DNA from: Saposhnikovia divaricata
Lineage: Eukaryota > Streptophyta > Magnoliopsida > Apiales > Apiaceae
Reading direction: 5' to 3'
Length of the DNA: 64,000 nt
Assembly (NCBI GenBank): GCA_036435485.1
Contig: CM071598.1
Location: 177,950,148 to 178,014,147, forward strand
The notes under the pieces were generated by a model. The model ran no database searches and was not told the origin of the DNA. It saw only the letters and a program-made list of their open reading frames with translations. Numbering within the stretch: position 1 is the stretch's first letter; each line of letters starts with the position of its first letter. Made by a program: the position numbers and the translations under genes. This document shows positions 1 through 10,787 of this stretch, one piece after another.

Positions 1-852
1 TATGGTATTGTTACATAATTGCGTGTGGAGGGGAGTACAAATACACAAACGGCCACCCTCAATAATTTAATGATTGTGATTGTGATAATGGTTGATAATT
101 ATATTGATCTTATATTAATGACAGTGATTGTGATTATTGGAGTACGATAAGTGTTGCTATATTCATAAGAAAAATTATTGAGGAGAGTCTGTGCTTAATA
201 ATGGTACTGAATTCAACGGCCCACAAGGAAAGGCTGTGAGTTGAGTCGTAGATAGGAAGGGCCACTTGTGAGTTGTGATGGTGATGGCCATGGCAATGGC
301 TGCACTTTTGTCTTTTGGTGCAACTGGATCAAAGGGATGGATTAGTTTGTAATCCCCCATACAGATAACGTTTTCTAATATCAAAGCTGCAACTTTCGGA
401 GATAGTGTCACAAAAAGAAGAGAACTTCAAACATACATTACTCCCTCAAAATCCTCAACCATTTATGTTTTGGGATTATAATAACCTATAAGCTCAAACA
501 ACAAACTTTGTGCCTGTTTGGGAAAAATTATTTTAGTGGCTTATTGACTTATTTTCGAGTAAAAATTTTATATTTTGATAATTTTTTTTTATATAAGTAT
601 CTAATGTATGTTTGAAATTTAATAAGTTGCAAAAATAAGTTGGAAAATAAGTTGGAATGTTAGGAATCTCTAGCTTTGTCTTAAAATAAGTTGACTTATT
701 CTGGAAAAAAGTTCCCCCAAACACCCCCTTTCTTTATAACTTTTAAGACCAAATTGTAAGAAAGAAAAGCCACTGATTATACATAAAACGTGCAACATAT
801 ACGGTGTATCTCGCTCGCAGGGTCAAGAAAGTCTATGTTGTTTCTGTGATGA
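1..852. repeat. Direct repeat, left copy
   Basis: Bases 1-852 recur in the same orientation at 15026-15877 with a constant offset of 15025 and no difference seen by eye. The match stops after the shared ttctgtgatga; the left copy then reads ccacgtat and the right copy reads ttccagat. The left copy may begin before the window. It contains one family-A MITE (512-728). A 78-codon open frame (175-411, minus) lies in both copies but resembles no family I know, so no gene is called. Confidence 0.93.
512..728. mobile_element. Family-A MITE (hAT-like ends), copy 1
   Basis: The ends are gcctgtttggg and cccaaacaccccc, an imperfect inverted pair. The interior has aataagttggaaa and ttaaaataagttgac motifs shared with copies at 2413, 13871, 15537, 20701 and 50022. 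No coding capacity. No clean target duplication was found. The superfamily is inferred from the short GTTTGG-type ends. Confidence 0.7.
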
Positions 853-1388
853 CCACGTATATATATAGTCCGGCTTCTACATAAAAATTTATAATTTTAT
901 TAGCTCATTATCTCCCTCTGACGGAAGATGATTGTAATGTATGTAGACACTAAACAGTAAAGTTTAAAATTTATTTTGGCCTGTGAAAAATATAATGTTT
1001 AATACATCATCAGATTTATTTTTGGTGTATTTTTGTAATAACCAATTAAAAAAATACAAAGCTCTTAGCATTGGAGATCGAGAGCAGAATATGACGTAAC
1101 CATGTAGATTGCTGGTGAAGTCGCTGAAGTGTACATTAACCTTAAACATTTCCACTACTGGTATGGTACCTAGATAAAATCTACAGTAATATGTATTTTT
1201 CAAATAATCATGAAATGGTTATCTGTGAATGTATATTAAAATATTTTATGTTATTGAGAATTACATTCATTGTACCAAATCGGTACGGAGTACGGGAGTA
1301 GTTAATGTAAATATATATGCACCGATAAAATAGAAACATCAGCAAAGTACAAACAAGTCAAATATAGTTTGCGAGAAAACTATATACC
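853..1388. other. Intergenic, nothing recognised
   Basis: AT-rich DNA with short chance reading frames only. No repeat ends, RNA gene or promoter could be supported. Confidence 0.5.
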
Positions 1389-1701
1389 CAGGGACGGACC
1401 TGGTTAGGGATCCCTGATCCCTCCTAGGTTGGGGAGATTTAAAAAAAAATAAAAAATTGTTTTGAAAAATTTATGTATGTTTTATCATTTGCTTGTCCTT
1501 GGTCCTTCCTAGATGGTTTATTTGTCTTCTTTTATATCCATTTTTCTATGATTTAGTGGAAAATATCCATTTTTTTGCATGATTTAGTGAAAAATTTTCA
1601 TTTTTTCCATGATTTAGTGGGAAAAAATCCACGCTTCGCGCGTTTCGAATTTTTTAAGAATTTTTGGACCCCCCTCGCATTATGCTCTAGGTCCGTCACT
1701 A
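1389..1701. mobile_element. hAT-like MITE, 313 bp
   Basis: Terminal inverted repeats CAGGGACGGACCTGG and, from the other end, TAGTGACGGACCTAG agree at most positions. An 8-bp target duplication TATATACC lies at 1381-1388 and 1702-1709. The interior has a short repeat, catgatttagtg, present three times. No coding region. An 8-bp duplication with C/TAG-type ends fits the hAT superfamily. Confidence 0.8.
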
Positions 1702-2412
1702 TATATACCCCTCGTCTTTACATCAGTTTTCATGTATCTTAACTAATTTGCAGAACTGCTAGCATATTCGTATCCATCGAACATGGCAGTTCAATGATCG
1801 GATATATGACCTTGAGGTGGTAAGTCTTTAAATTACAATACCAACCAACTGAGAGTCTGAGACACCCATGATGGGTAAAAATGTAGAATAATTGTGTTCT
1901 CAAATTTTATCCAGATCAATCAAAATCAAAAGAAACATATATCCTATAACTTCTTGTACAGCAAATTAGTAGTAATTGTATGCGATATTTGTAATGCAGA
2001 TTACATGTAAAAATTTATTTTTATAACGGAAATTTTTGTAATCGATTATTTCATATTGATTCATCGTATGTTTTTTATAAGTCTGGAGGGGCCAAGCCAA
2101 CTTAAAGAATATAATTACGTCATCGATCAATGAAGTTTGAGAAACATTCAAAGTATAAAATCCCATTGAAAAACTGGGTAGATTCACTGAAACGCGGATG
2201 CCGAAATTATGGTCCGAGTTGTAACAAGAATTGAAGTCAACTTCGGGAGAACATTTGCTTATTTTAATTCATGTGCAATGGAAGCTGGTCTTTCGAGGCT
2301 AGAGGGAAGTTGGTACACTACAATTGTTAAGCATTGTTTCTTGCTTTCGGATCTAATAACAAATTTGTAATGATTGTTGTATTTTATATTCAATTATACG
2401 TGCACACTTAAT
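1702..2412. other. Intergenic, nothing recognised
   Basis: About 0.7 kb with no supported gene. The stretch near 2160-2330 is less AT-rich and could be a decayed gene piece, but no protein family is recognisable in any frame. Confidence 0.4.
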
Positions 2413-2633
2413 GGGCCTGTTTGGCACACCTTATTTTAAGGATTTATGGACTTATTTTCGGGTAAAAATTTTATATTTTGAAATTATTTTTTTTATACAA
2501 ATATTTAATGTATGTTTGAGATTTAATAAGTTTCAAAAATAAGTTGGAAAATAAGTTGGAAAGTTAGAAATCTCTAATTTTGTCTTAAAATAAATTAGAT
2601 TTATTCTGAAAAAAAGTTCCCCCAAACACCCCC
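2413..2633. mobile_element. Family-A MITE, copy 2
   Basis: Ends gggcctgtttggc and ccccaaacaccccc; the internal motifs attttatattttga, aataagttggaaa and ctaattttgtcttaaaataaa match the copy at 512-728. Non-coding. The boundaries are set by the inverted ends and no target duplication is clear. Confidence 0.7.
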
Positions 2634-3688
2634 AATATTAATGATTAGATTAAAATGGTTTTTAACTCTTTTCTTTTGTTCAACCAATTAGTTTCCTAAT
2701 TAACTATTTAGTTTTGTTAAAAAAAATATAAATTTAGACTTCGTTTAGGTTAAATAAAAAACAAATTACAATTTAAAGTTTTATAAATATAAATTAGTAT
2801 TTTAAATAGTTCTATTATTATTAAAAACACAAATAAGGATTGCACATGCAATTTATATATGTAGCTAGACACTAATAAATAACTTTTATTTAATGAAATT
2901 TTAAAAGCTTAATTTATAATAAAACCTAGCCTTTAATTTATTTTATATTAATACCTTTTTAAACATGTTACACAATAGTTTTTAAATAAAGTAAAAAAAA
3001 ATGGTTAGTTTAAGCCTAGATAAACGTACAATTGTTCATTAAAGAATTTTGGTATTAATTTGTATTCATATTAATCTTTTTAAATTTGATATGAGTTAAA
3101 TAACAAATAACTAGATGACAAATTACAAATATATAATAAAATTACACGTGTTATGGAAGTAATCTTTATACAAAAACTTTGAATTTTTCATAGTAAACTT
3201 CTTTACTCGAGAACTTTAAATTATATTTATTTTAAATAGTTTACAAATTTATTTAGAAATAAAATTTGTTCTAGAAATACTGTGCTACTGTTGCATGGGT
3301 TGGATGTTTGATATTTCAAAATGATTATCTGCAGAGGACTATGGTCTGACTCACTGACAGTAGCTTTATTTATCTAATAAAGAAAGTCATGATTTGGATG
3401 GAAGAAATATTAGTCTAAAATGTAAGTAAATCACGTGTGTAAACTTGACATTAATAGTTGACAAGAAATTATTTACCTACAGAGAGATCTTGACTCTCAT
3501 TTTTTCCAAACGGAGAGATCTTGACTCTCATTTTTTCCAAGTTTTTAATATAGCCAAACCTTTTTAGTTATTACTGCTTCAGCATGTCTACTTTTGTTCG
3601 TCTGCACCCAGTGCTGGCTTTAGTTTTTACCATTAAAATTGATGTTTGTGAAGTATTATGGGCCTGTTTAGGGTATCTTAGGTAGGTG
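2634..3688. other. AT-rich intergenic DNA
   Basis: Very AT-rich and without coding signal. A 30-bp local duplication (agatcttgactctcattttttcc, twice) lies at about 3484-3540. The following tttttaatatagccaaacc ... ttactgcttca segment at 3538-3582 recurs near 5752-5787. Confidence 0.5.
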
Positions 3689-3696
3689 ACATATAA

Positions 3697-3938
3697 GTAG
3701 GGTTGGCAATTTCGGGTTTTCGGTCGGGTTCGTGTAGGGTCAGCAATTCAAGTCGCAAATTTGATTTAATCCGAACCCGATCCGAAAATTTAATGGGTCC
3801 AAGTGCTCAATCCGAACCCGATACAAATGTGTTTCGGGTAACTCGATCCAAAAATTTAATTTTTTAAAAATTTAAAAATAATATATATATATATTAAAAA
3901 TAATATATATTAAAAAAATAATATATATTAAAAAAATA

Positions 3939-3979
<41 letters not shown>

Positions 3980-4522
3980 CCAAAAATTTAATTTTAAAAA
4001 AATTAAAAATAATATATATATATATATATATATTAAAAATAATATATATATATATATATATATATTAAAAATAGTATATATATATATATATTAAAAATAA
4101 TATATTTATATATGTATATATATATGGGCATGGAGTTTCTAAATTACACTATAGAGAAGTTCTCTATTAGTGCACCTTAAATCTTGTATTTTATTATTAT
4201 TTTTGATAATCCAACCGTACGGATGAAAAGTTTATGTCAAAATAACATTGTATACAAATTTTTATTATATTTGAAATAGTGGAGCATCACTTTTATAATA
4301 ATACTATTTTCTATATATATTCAACGACACAGATTTATCATAATCTTATTGCTATAAATTTATAGTTCCAAATAATTAAATTACACGAAAATTTGTACAT
4401 TCACATATTTTTGTATGAATTTAACATCCGTACGGTAGGATTGTTCAAATAATAACTAATTTATCATAATTTAAACCGCACTAATAGAGAACTTCTCTAT
4501 TGTGTGCTTTAGATACTCTTTT

Positions 4523-4592
<70 letters not shown>

Positions 4593-4780
4593 TAATTATA
4601 TATGTGTATTCGGGTCAGTTTCGGGTTACCCGAACCCAACCCGATTTTTTCGGGTCAAGTTAGGGTCAACCCAAAACCGATCCGAACGCGAAAAATATAA
4701 ACCCGAAACCGATCCTTGCTAGTTGGTTTCGTGTCGGGTTCGTGCCGGGTTCGTGTCTCGGGTCCATAATTGTGAGCCCT
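3697..4780. mobile_element. hAT-like non-autonomous element
   Basis: The start AGGGTTGGCAATT and the inverted end AGGGCTCACAATT are related, and an 8-bp target duplication ACATATAA flanks them (3689-3696 and 4781-4788). Both arms carry degenerate cgggttcg/cgaacccg repeats and the centre is (AT)n. A separate 400-bp MITE is nested inside (4126-4525). No transposase was seen, so it is non-autonomous. Confidence 0.72.
4126..4525. mobile_element. MITE with about 50-bp inverted ends, nested
   Basis: The arms containing tagagaagttctctattagtgc (left) and its inverted form (right) pair over roughly 50 bp with a few mismatches. The outer tips are ggg and ccc, lying in TA-repeat DNA, so a TA target duplication is possible but cannot be proven. 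It sits inside the larger hAT-like element and is therefore the younger of the two. Confidence 0.65.
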
Positions 4781-4861
4781 ACATATAATTGATAATTAAT
4801 TTTGAATTATAAATTATAAATTATTTAGGTATTTTGATAATCTTACTTATAAACTGGTGAC

Positions 4862-5511
4862 GTGTTTGGTAAATTAAACTTATAAGTTAAAAAAATATAT
4901 ATAAATTAAAAAAATTAATTATTTAAATTTAAGTACTAATTTTTTTTATTTTTTTTTGCTAAAACAGTACTAATATTTTGGTTAATACTATAGATTAATA
5001 ATGTTGCATTGATAATTTTTTTTTAATTTAAAGATATATTAGTTATACTATTATAAGGAAAATATGGTATATCTGGTTAATCATAAATAAATAATAAAAC
5101 ATAAATATTTAAATTATGAATAAGTAATAAGATAAAAATATTAAAATAAAAAATAATTAAAATCTTCGGTGATAAGCTAGTTATATCCTTATATATAATA
5201 AGCGTAAAAAGGATATTATCCATAATTTTGGTTTTAAATAATATATTCGTATATCGTTTAAAAAATATGAATATTTTTCTAGAACTAATTTAAATTAATA
5301 TAAATAGTTTTATGAGATACTATTGAAAAAAAAACCATGAACAAAACAAGCAAAAAACAATTAGAAATCCAATTAGAAATCCTGTGCAATCGTATGACAT
5401 TAAGATATAAGTTCTGTAAATGGGTCCTTCCCTTATTTTGCTAAGCACTCCTAACAAAAGCGTAATCGGCTTTTCAGCCAGATAAACTAATTTTTGGATT
5501 TACCAAACATG
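4862..5511. mobile_element. Possible 650-bp MITE
   Basis: gtgtttggtaaat at the left pairs with atttaccaaacatgc at the right. The interior is AT-rich and non-coding. The ends resemble other GTTTGG-type MITEs in this window. No target duplication was identified, so the call is tentative. Confidence 0.4.
4941..4965 (-). mobile_element. Micro-retroinsertion with TTTAGC-A(n) signature
   Basis: A 25-bp T-rich insert ending ttttttgctaaaac lies between two copies of agtactaat (4932-4940 and 4966-4974). Read on the minus strand the insert is TTTAGC followed by an A-rich tail, like the 3' end of the LINE at 21155-24976. Inferred to be an extremely 5'-truncated LINE-type insertion. Confidence 0.55.
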
Positions 5512-5636
5512 CACTATATTAGCAAGAAGTTTTAATAAAAAATATGCATGATATAGAAAATAATGGGTGAAAAATTAAAATCCTAATTCTAGTTCGGATA
5601 TTGCCCTGAAATTTCGTACTGCCGGTTGCTATGTGA

Positions 5637-5657
5637 TTTTTTTTTTTTTTTGACAGG
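5637..5657 (-). mobile_element. Micro-retroinsertion, CCTGTC-A15
   Basis: Fifteen T residues plus gacagg are flanked by a perfect 14-bp direct repeat cggttgctatgtga (5623-5636 and 5658-5671). On the minus strand this is six bases followed by a poly(A) tail, the shape expected of a retrotransposition event that stopped almost at once. Confidence 0.7.
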
Positions 5658-5959
5658 CGGTTGCTATGTGAATTTTACACCTTTTTCCTGTCTTAAATAG
5701 TTAATATGCGGAGAATCAGTCACCACAGGCAAGAAATAAGTCCTTTTTTCTAATTTTTAATATAGCCAAACCTTATTACTGCTTCAAGAAAATTTTGATA
5801 TCCTGGTACTCTACGGCCATGTCTGTTTAATAGCATTAAGTGGAGAATAGAACTATAATATACTAATATTTTAATTTCATACCTGTTTTGTAAAAAATTA
5901 TTTGAGAGTAGATTAAGAATTATAAATTTATTTTAATAATTGGGCTTATATGCCTTATA

Positions 5960-6040
5960 AAGTGAGTATTTATTCCAACAGCGAGTCGAACCCGGACAAG
6001 AAATAAGCTCTTATCACTTGAGCTTTATAAGTTTTTAAAA
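5960..6040 (-). mobile_element. tRNA-derived SINE-like fragment
   Basis: On the minus strand an A-box-like agctcaagtgataagagc is followed about 15 bp later by a B-box-like gggttcgactc. This is the internal RNA polymerase III promoter layout of tRNA-derived SINEs. The piece does not fold as a normal tRNA and its outer limits are unclear. Confidence 0.5.
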
Positions 6041-6562
6041 TAGTAAGTTCATATTTGTTTAATTGGAATAAGAGATAGGCTTGATATAATCCATCACCTA
6101 TAAATTCTTGTAAAAATAGGTTATCCCTTAAAACAAAGATGAGATAATTTAAAAGATTAATAAAAAAATAAGGATTATAATCCGATCTTAAACTTAATAA
6201 TTCAAAATACGGGATTATAGTCAAATTCTAGACTTAATACTTTAAAATAAACATGAAATAGAATTAATTAAAGAATTACAGTCGAAAGGATAGGATTATT
6301 ATGCATGGATAATTATCCTGGGGATTAGGCCATGAACTCCAAATGTCACTGGTTCAAAAAGAAGGGTTTAAATTGCCAGAGTTGCTAAATACACTAAATC
6401 AAACGGTTTTAGTTTTAACATTGTGAACAGACATTCAGAACATATTATTTTTGGTGATTTACATAAATATTATTTTTGGGATTTTTTTTTTCAGCAGTAT
6501 GGGAAATAATTTGAAAAACAGTAAAGTGGCAACTTCTAAGAATGATGATGCATACATCTATA
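6041..6562. other. AT-rich intergenic DNA
   Basis: No coding potential or repeat boundary could be supported. Confidence 0.4.
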
Positions 6563-8466
6563 TCTATATCCTATACTAAAACAAAATTCCCTCCCCCCAA
6601 TTTCCCTCCCAAAATTCTCTCCTCTCTCTCCTCTAAAGTTCCAAATATTTATTTTTCTACTCTTCACTCTCCTCCCACTTTACACTATGGCTGAGCAAAA
6701 AATCAAATTAAAACCGAAACCGAACCGAAACCGGCGAAAATCGAACCGAAAAAACCGAAACCGATCCGGCGGTTGCGGTTTTTAATTTATAAAAACCGAG
6801 ACTTTCAGTTTCGGTTCCGGTTATAGGTTAAACCCGAACCGACTAAAACCGAAACCGAACCGATTATTAAAATAAACAATTTTCATTTATATAATTTATA
6901 CATATTATTAGTTATCTATCATTTTATTATCTACTGACTAAGACTTGATAAGTTCATAGTATTCAGCCTTATTCAGTTGGCCCAATCCATACTACACAGC
7001 ACAGTACATAGACATAGTCCATGTCCATTATACATTATATCACAGACACACAACCCTAATTCAATGCGCCTCTCTCTCTCTTTCTATTTTTTTTTTGCTA
7101 AATGACTCTCTCACATTTTTTTGCTACCCCTCTTTCTTCTCTATATACATCTATATCTTCTTCTGTATCCTTAACCTTTTCTTATGTTTTATGTTTTACA
7201 GGATGACGATGAGGCTGATACAGTTGGTTGAAAGTGGAAAATGTCGAAACAAAGCGACCCAATATCTTGAATGTATGTGCGTTGTAGCTCTGTTTGAATC
7301 GGGATTTTACTGTTTGTAGCTCTGTTTTTTTATCTAACAAAATTCGATTTAGATAATTGATGCTTTATTATTACATATACTTATTTATTTGTTGCCTCTT
7401 AGTATTTATGATGTATTTGTTTTGGCTGTTTTTGCATATTATTCATTTATTTGGACAGCTTGTTATTGGACAGGTTCTATACCTATTGAACTGATTGTAA
7501 ATAATATTAAGTTTACAATTTCACTGATTTGACCAAGGTTGATTTTTTTTTTTTAAAAAAGTATAAACTGAATGTCATTATTATAACATTTATTCTCATC
7601 CGGTTTTTAAACCGAAACCGAACCGTTTCAAACCGAACCGAGGTTTTAAAACCGAAACCGTAACTGAATCCGAACCGATGGTTGCGGTTTTCAATTTTAA
7701 AAACTTGGGATATACGATTTTGGTTCCGATTTTACCCTAAAACCGGACCGAACCGGCCCATGCTCTGCTCTACTTTACACACAAATATTATTAGTTTATT
7801 AACCACTTTTCTTCCCTCCCTCATTCTCTTTCTCCTCTCCATTCATTCATTATTTTACATTTTTTCACTCAATTCTTATATTCCTTCCTAAGTATCTCAT
7901 TCATTTTTTTTTCTTATCATCCATTATTTCTATTTACATTTAAATTTTTATTTTTTCCATTTCATAATTATCACACTTTTCTCAAATGTCAATTTTTTTT
8001 TTAATTTCTATCATATTATTTTTTATAAATAATAGTATAAGCTGAACAAAATTTAATCCTCATCAAATTTGTATTTCATACTTTTTTTTATGTATATCTA
8101 CAACTTTCAATATACTGTAATTTTGTTGTCATGATTATTTAAATCAGATATAGCATTTTTATATAAATAATCAATATTTTTGTTTATGTAGATTACTTCT
8201 AAAATTAATTTATCTATAACATTATATGTGTGGAAAGCATTCTATTTTTCAAATATTTTGAATTTAGAAAATTTAACCAAACTGATGATATATATTAGTG
8301 AAAAGATTCATTACTTGAGGGAGGGGCATATTATGATGATTTTATATTTACAATTGAGATTTTTGAGCTTGCATCTAGAAATACTTGAAAAAAAATAATT
8401 TTTGACAATCGTCTTTAATTAATTATTCCTTATTTGATATAATAATTTACATAAATAGTTAAAGTG
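6563..8466 (+). mobile_element. Helitron-like element, 3'-truncated upstream copy
   Basis: It starts with TCTATATCCTATACTAAAAC, the same 20 bases that start the second copy at 8467. Apart from the insertion at 6686-7772 it runs parallel to copy 2 (its 7773-8466 matches 8580-9270), then stops at ttaaagtg exactly where copy 2 begins. It lacks the hairpin and CTAG end seen at 9854-9878. No helicase is encoded. Confidence 0.65.
6686..7772. mobile_element. hAT-like insertion inside Helitron copy 1
   Basis: It is absent from the parallel position in Helitron copy 2, which gives a clean empty site. It is flanked by CTTTACAC (6678-6685 and 7773-7780). The ends TATGGCTGAGCA and, inverted, TAGAGCAGAGCA match at 9 of 12 positions. 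Both arms carry aaccgaaccg-type repeats. The frame at 7095-7319 shows no known domain and is not called a gene. Confidence 0.7.
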
Positions 8467-9878
8467 TCTATATCCTATACTAAAACAAAATTCCCTCTCC
8501 CAATTTCCCTCCCAAAATTCCCTCCTCTCTCTCCTCTTACTTTCCAAATATTTATTTTTCTACTCTTCTCTCTTCTTCCACTTTACACACAAATATTATT
8601 AGTTTATTATCCACTTTTCTTCACTCCCTCATTCTCTTTCTCCTCTCCATTCATTTATTATTTTACATTTTTCACTCAATTCTTATTTTCCTTCCTAAGT
8701 TTCTCTTTCATTTTTTTTCTTATCGTCCATTATTTCTATTTACATTTAAATTTGTATTTTTTCCATTTCATAATTATCACACTTTTCTCAAATGTCAATT
8801 TTTTTTAATTTCTATCATATTATTTTTTATAAATAATAATATAAGCTGAACAAAATTTAATCCTCATCAAATTTGTATTTCATACTTTTTTTATGTATAT
8901 CTACAACTTTCACATACTGTAATTTGTTGTCATGATTATTTAAATCAGATATAGCATTTTTATATAAATAATCAATATTTTTGTTTATGTAGATTACTTT
9001 TAAAAATTATTTTATCTATAACATTATATGTGTGAAAAGCATTCTATTTTTCAAATATTTTGAATTTAGAAAATTTAACCAAACTGATGATATATATTAG
9101 TGAAGAGATTCATTAATTGAGGGAGGGGCATATTATGATGTTCATTTTATATTTACAATTGAGATTTTTGAGTTTGCATCTAGAAATATTTGAAAAAAAT
9201 AATTTTTGAAAATCGTCTTTAATTAATTATTCCTTATTTGATATAATAATTTACATAAATAATTAAAGTGTTATACTCTAAAGTATTATTTTAGTATAAG
9301 TTGGAATACTTTGATTATGTAAAAATGTTATTTTAATTATTATTTTCCCACTTACACTATATTTATAAAATAAATCGAAGAGAACTTAATATTTCATTCT
9401 AAAAATATAAAATGTAACTAAACATAATCTAAAAAAGAAGTTATATATGATAATTGAGAAAAAAAGTTTTTACCTAACCCAAAATTAACAGTTAATCAAT
9501 TAAATTAATTTTAATTAGAATGTCGAAAATCAAACCAACATAAACGAAAATTAATTATTATGAACAAGATTTGTAATCATGTACATTATATTTTCTCCAA
9601 AATTAACTAATTCAAATTTCAATAAATATATTTGACAAAAGAAAAAAAAACTAAAGAATATAAAAATTAATTCTACTAAATACAATAATAATAACATATT
9701 AATTTTTTTGAATAATATTCAAAAATATATTACTTACAAATTTATATTCAATTCTGTCCAAATTTTTTCACTTTTTTTTTAATGTTTTCCCAATATTATT
9801 TGATCCTTCACTTAACTCATATTTTTTTAATTTTACCCATTATCTTTTAAAATCGTGCATATGCACGGTATTATCTAG
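8467..9878 (+). mobile_element. Non-autonomous Helitron with 3' hairpin and CTAG end
   Basis: It starts with TC (tctatatcctatac) and ends in CTAG at 9875-9878, followed by T. The palindrome cgtgcatatgcacg at 9854-9867 lies 7 bases before CTAG. A TC start, subterminal hairpin, CTRR end and no target duplication are the Helitron hallmarks. The interior is AT-rich and non-coding; the 114-codon frame at 8464-8808 is a pyrimidine-rich Phe/Leu/Ser artefact. Confidence 0.78.
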
Positions 9879-10067
9879 TCTAGTTCTCCTGATGAAGAAT
9901 TGCTAGATTAACCTAACACAACAGCTTAACTACTGGCCAGCAGCCCATCAGAACAGGTCCAGAAACAATAACTTTTATCTGATTATTGGGCCGAGGACCA
10001 GTATATTTCGGGCCTGTCTGTTTACATGATGTTTTTCTTTCTTCTTTTTAGATAATTTACATAATGT

Positions 10068-10098
<31 letters not shown>

Positions 10099-10787
10099 GC
10101 TAAATGATAATGTTTTTCTTTACTTGCACAAATGTAATTTGTTAAAGTATTTATACGTGTTGTTTATATTTTAGTACATGAAAAATATATCTGAGAAATA
10201 GAGCCGTGCTTTGATTCATCCTGTCAAGGTAGATTTTATACATCTAATGTAACTTAATAGGATTACAGTTTTTATGAATATATAACTATATGTAGTTAAT
10301 ATTTCTTGCATTTCTAAAATTTTTTTATTTGACATTCTAGACAAACCCAATTATATTTAAGAGTCTACTACCACAACATAGATATCCAGCATAGATCATT
10401 ATTCATTTTAAATACGATTAAAGATCATTTCATTTCTTTCAAGAGAGAAGAATTTTTGCAGAATTTAAACATTGCATGTTGGCGCCTAAGGACCTTCCAG
10501 AATTTTGGAGGCAAGTGCCGTTTTCTCATTCCAACATTCTTATATGTAAAATTTGTACAAGCAATTTCATCAGGCCCTGTTAAACCATATTCTCAACATG
10601 GCCATTTCACTGTTGGATGGCACTTTCTTACAGCATCATATGCACCACAACTAAACTGTAAAACTTGTGAAATGTATCTTGCAGGACAACACAAATTAAA
10701 AGCTCACCAAGACTTTGTCTTGATTTAGAACTCAGAGATGTTGATGTAATCTAAGAGTGGAGAGACAGGTGTAGAATTCTAAGCACT
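9879..10787. other. Spacer and probable 3' UTR of the PLAC8 gene
   Basis: The right part, about 10450-10787, is less AT-rich and lies directly downstream of the minus-strand PLAC8 stop, so it is probably 3' UTR. The left part holds a micro-retroinsertion at 10076-10106. A 90-codon plus-strand frame at 10456-10728 has no recognised domain. Confidence 0.45.
10076..10106 (-). mobile_element. Micro-retroinsertion with TTTAGC-A16
   Basis: A T-rich insert ending tttttttgctaaatg is flanked by a perfect 15-bp repeat ataatgtttttcttt (10061-10075 and 10107-10121). On the minus strand it reads TTTAGC then about 16 A, the same terminus as the LINE ending near 24974. Confidence 0.7.

Noticed and set aside
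175..411. 78-codon minus-strand frame (also 15200-15436) as a gene
   Set aside because: No known domain, no promoter or splice context; its presence twice is explained by the 852-bp duplication.
8464..8808. 114-codon plus-strand Phe/Leu/Ser frame
   Set aside because: Arises from a T/C-rich tract in a Helitron; amino-acid composition is an artefact.
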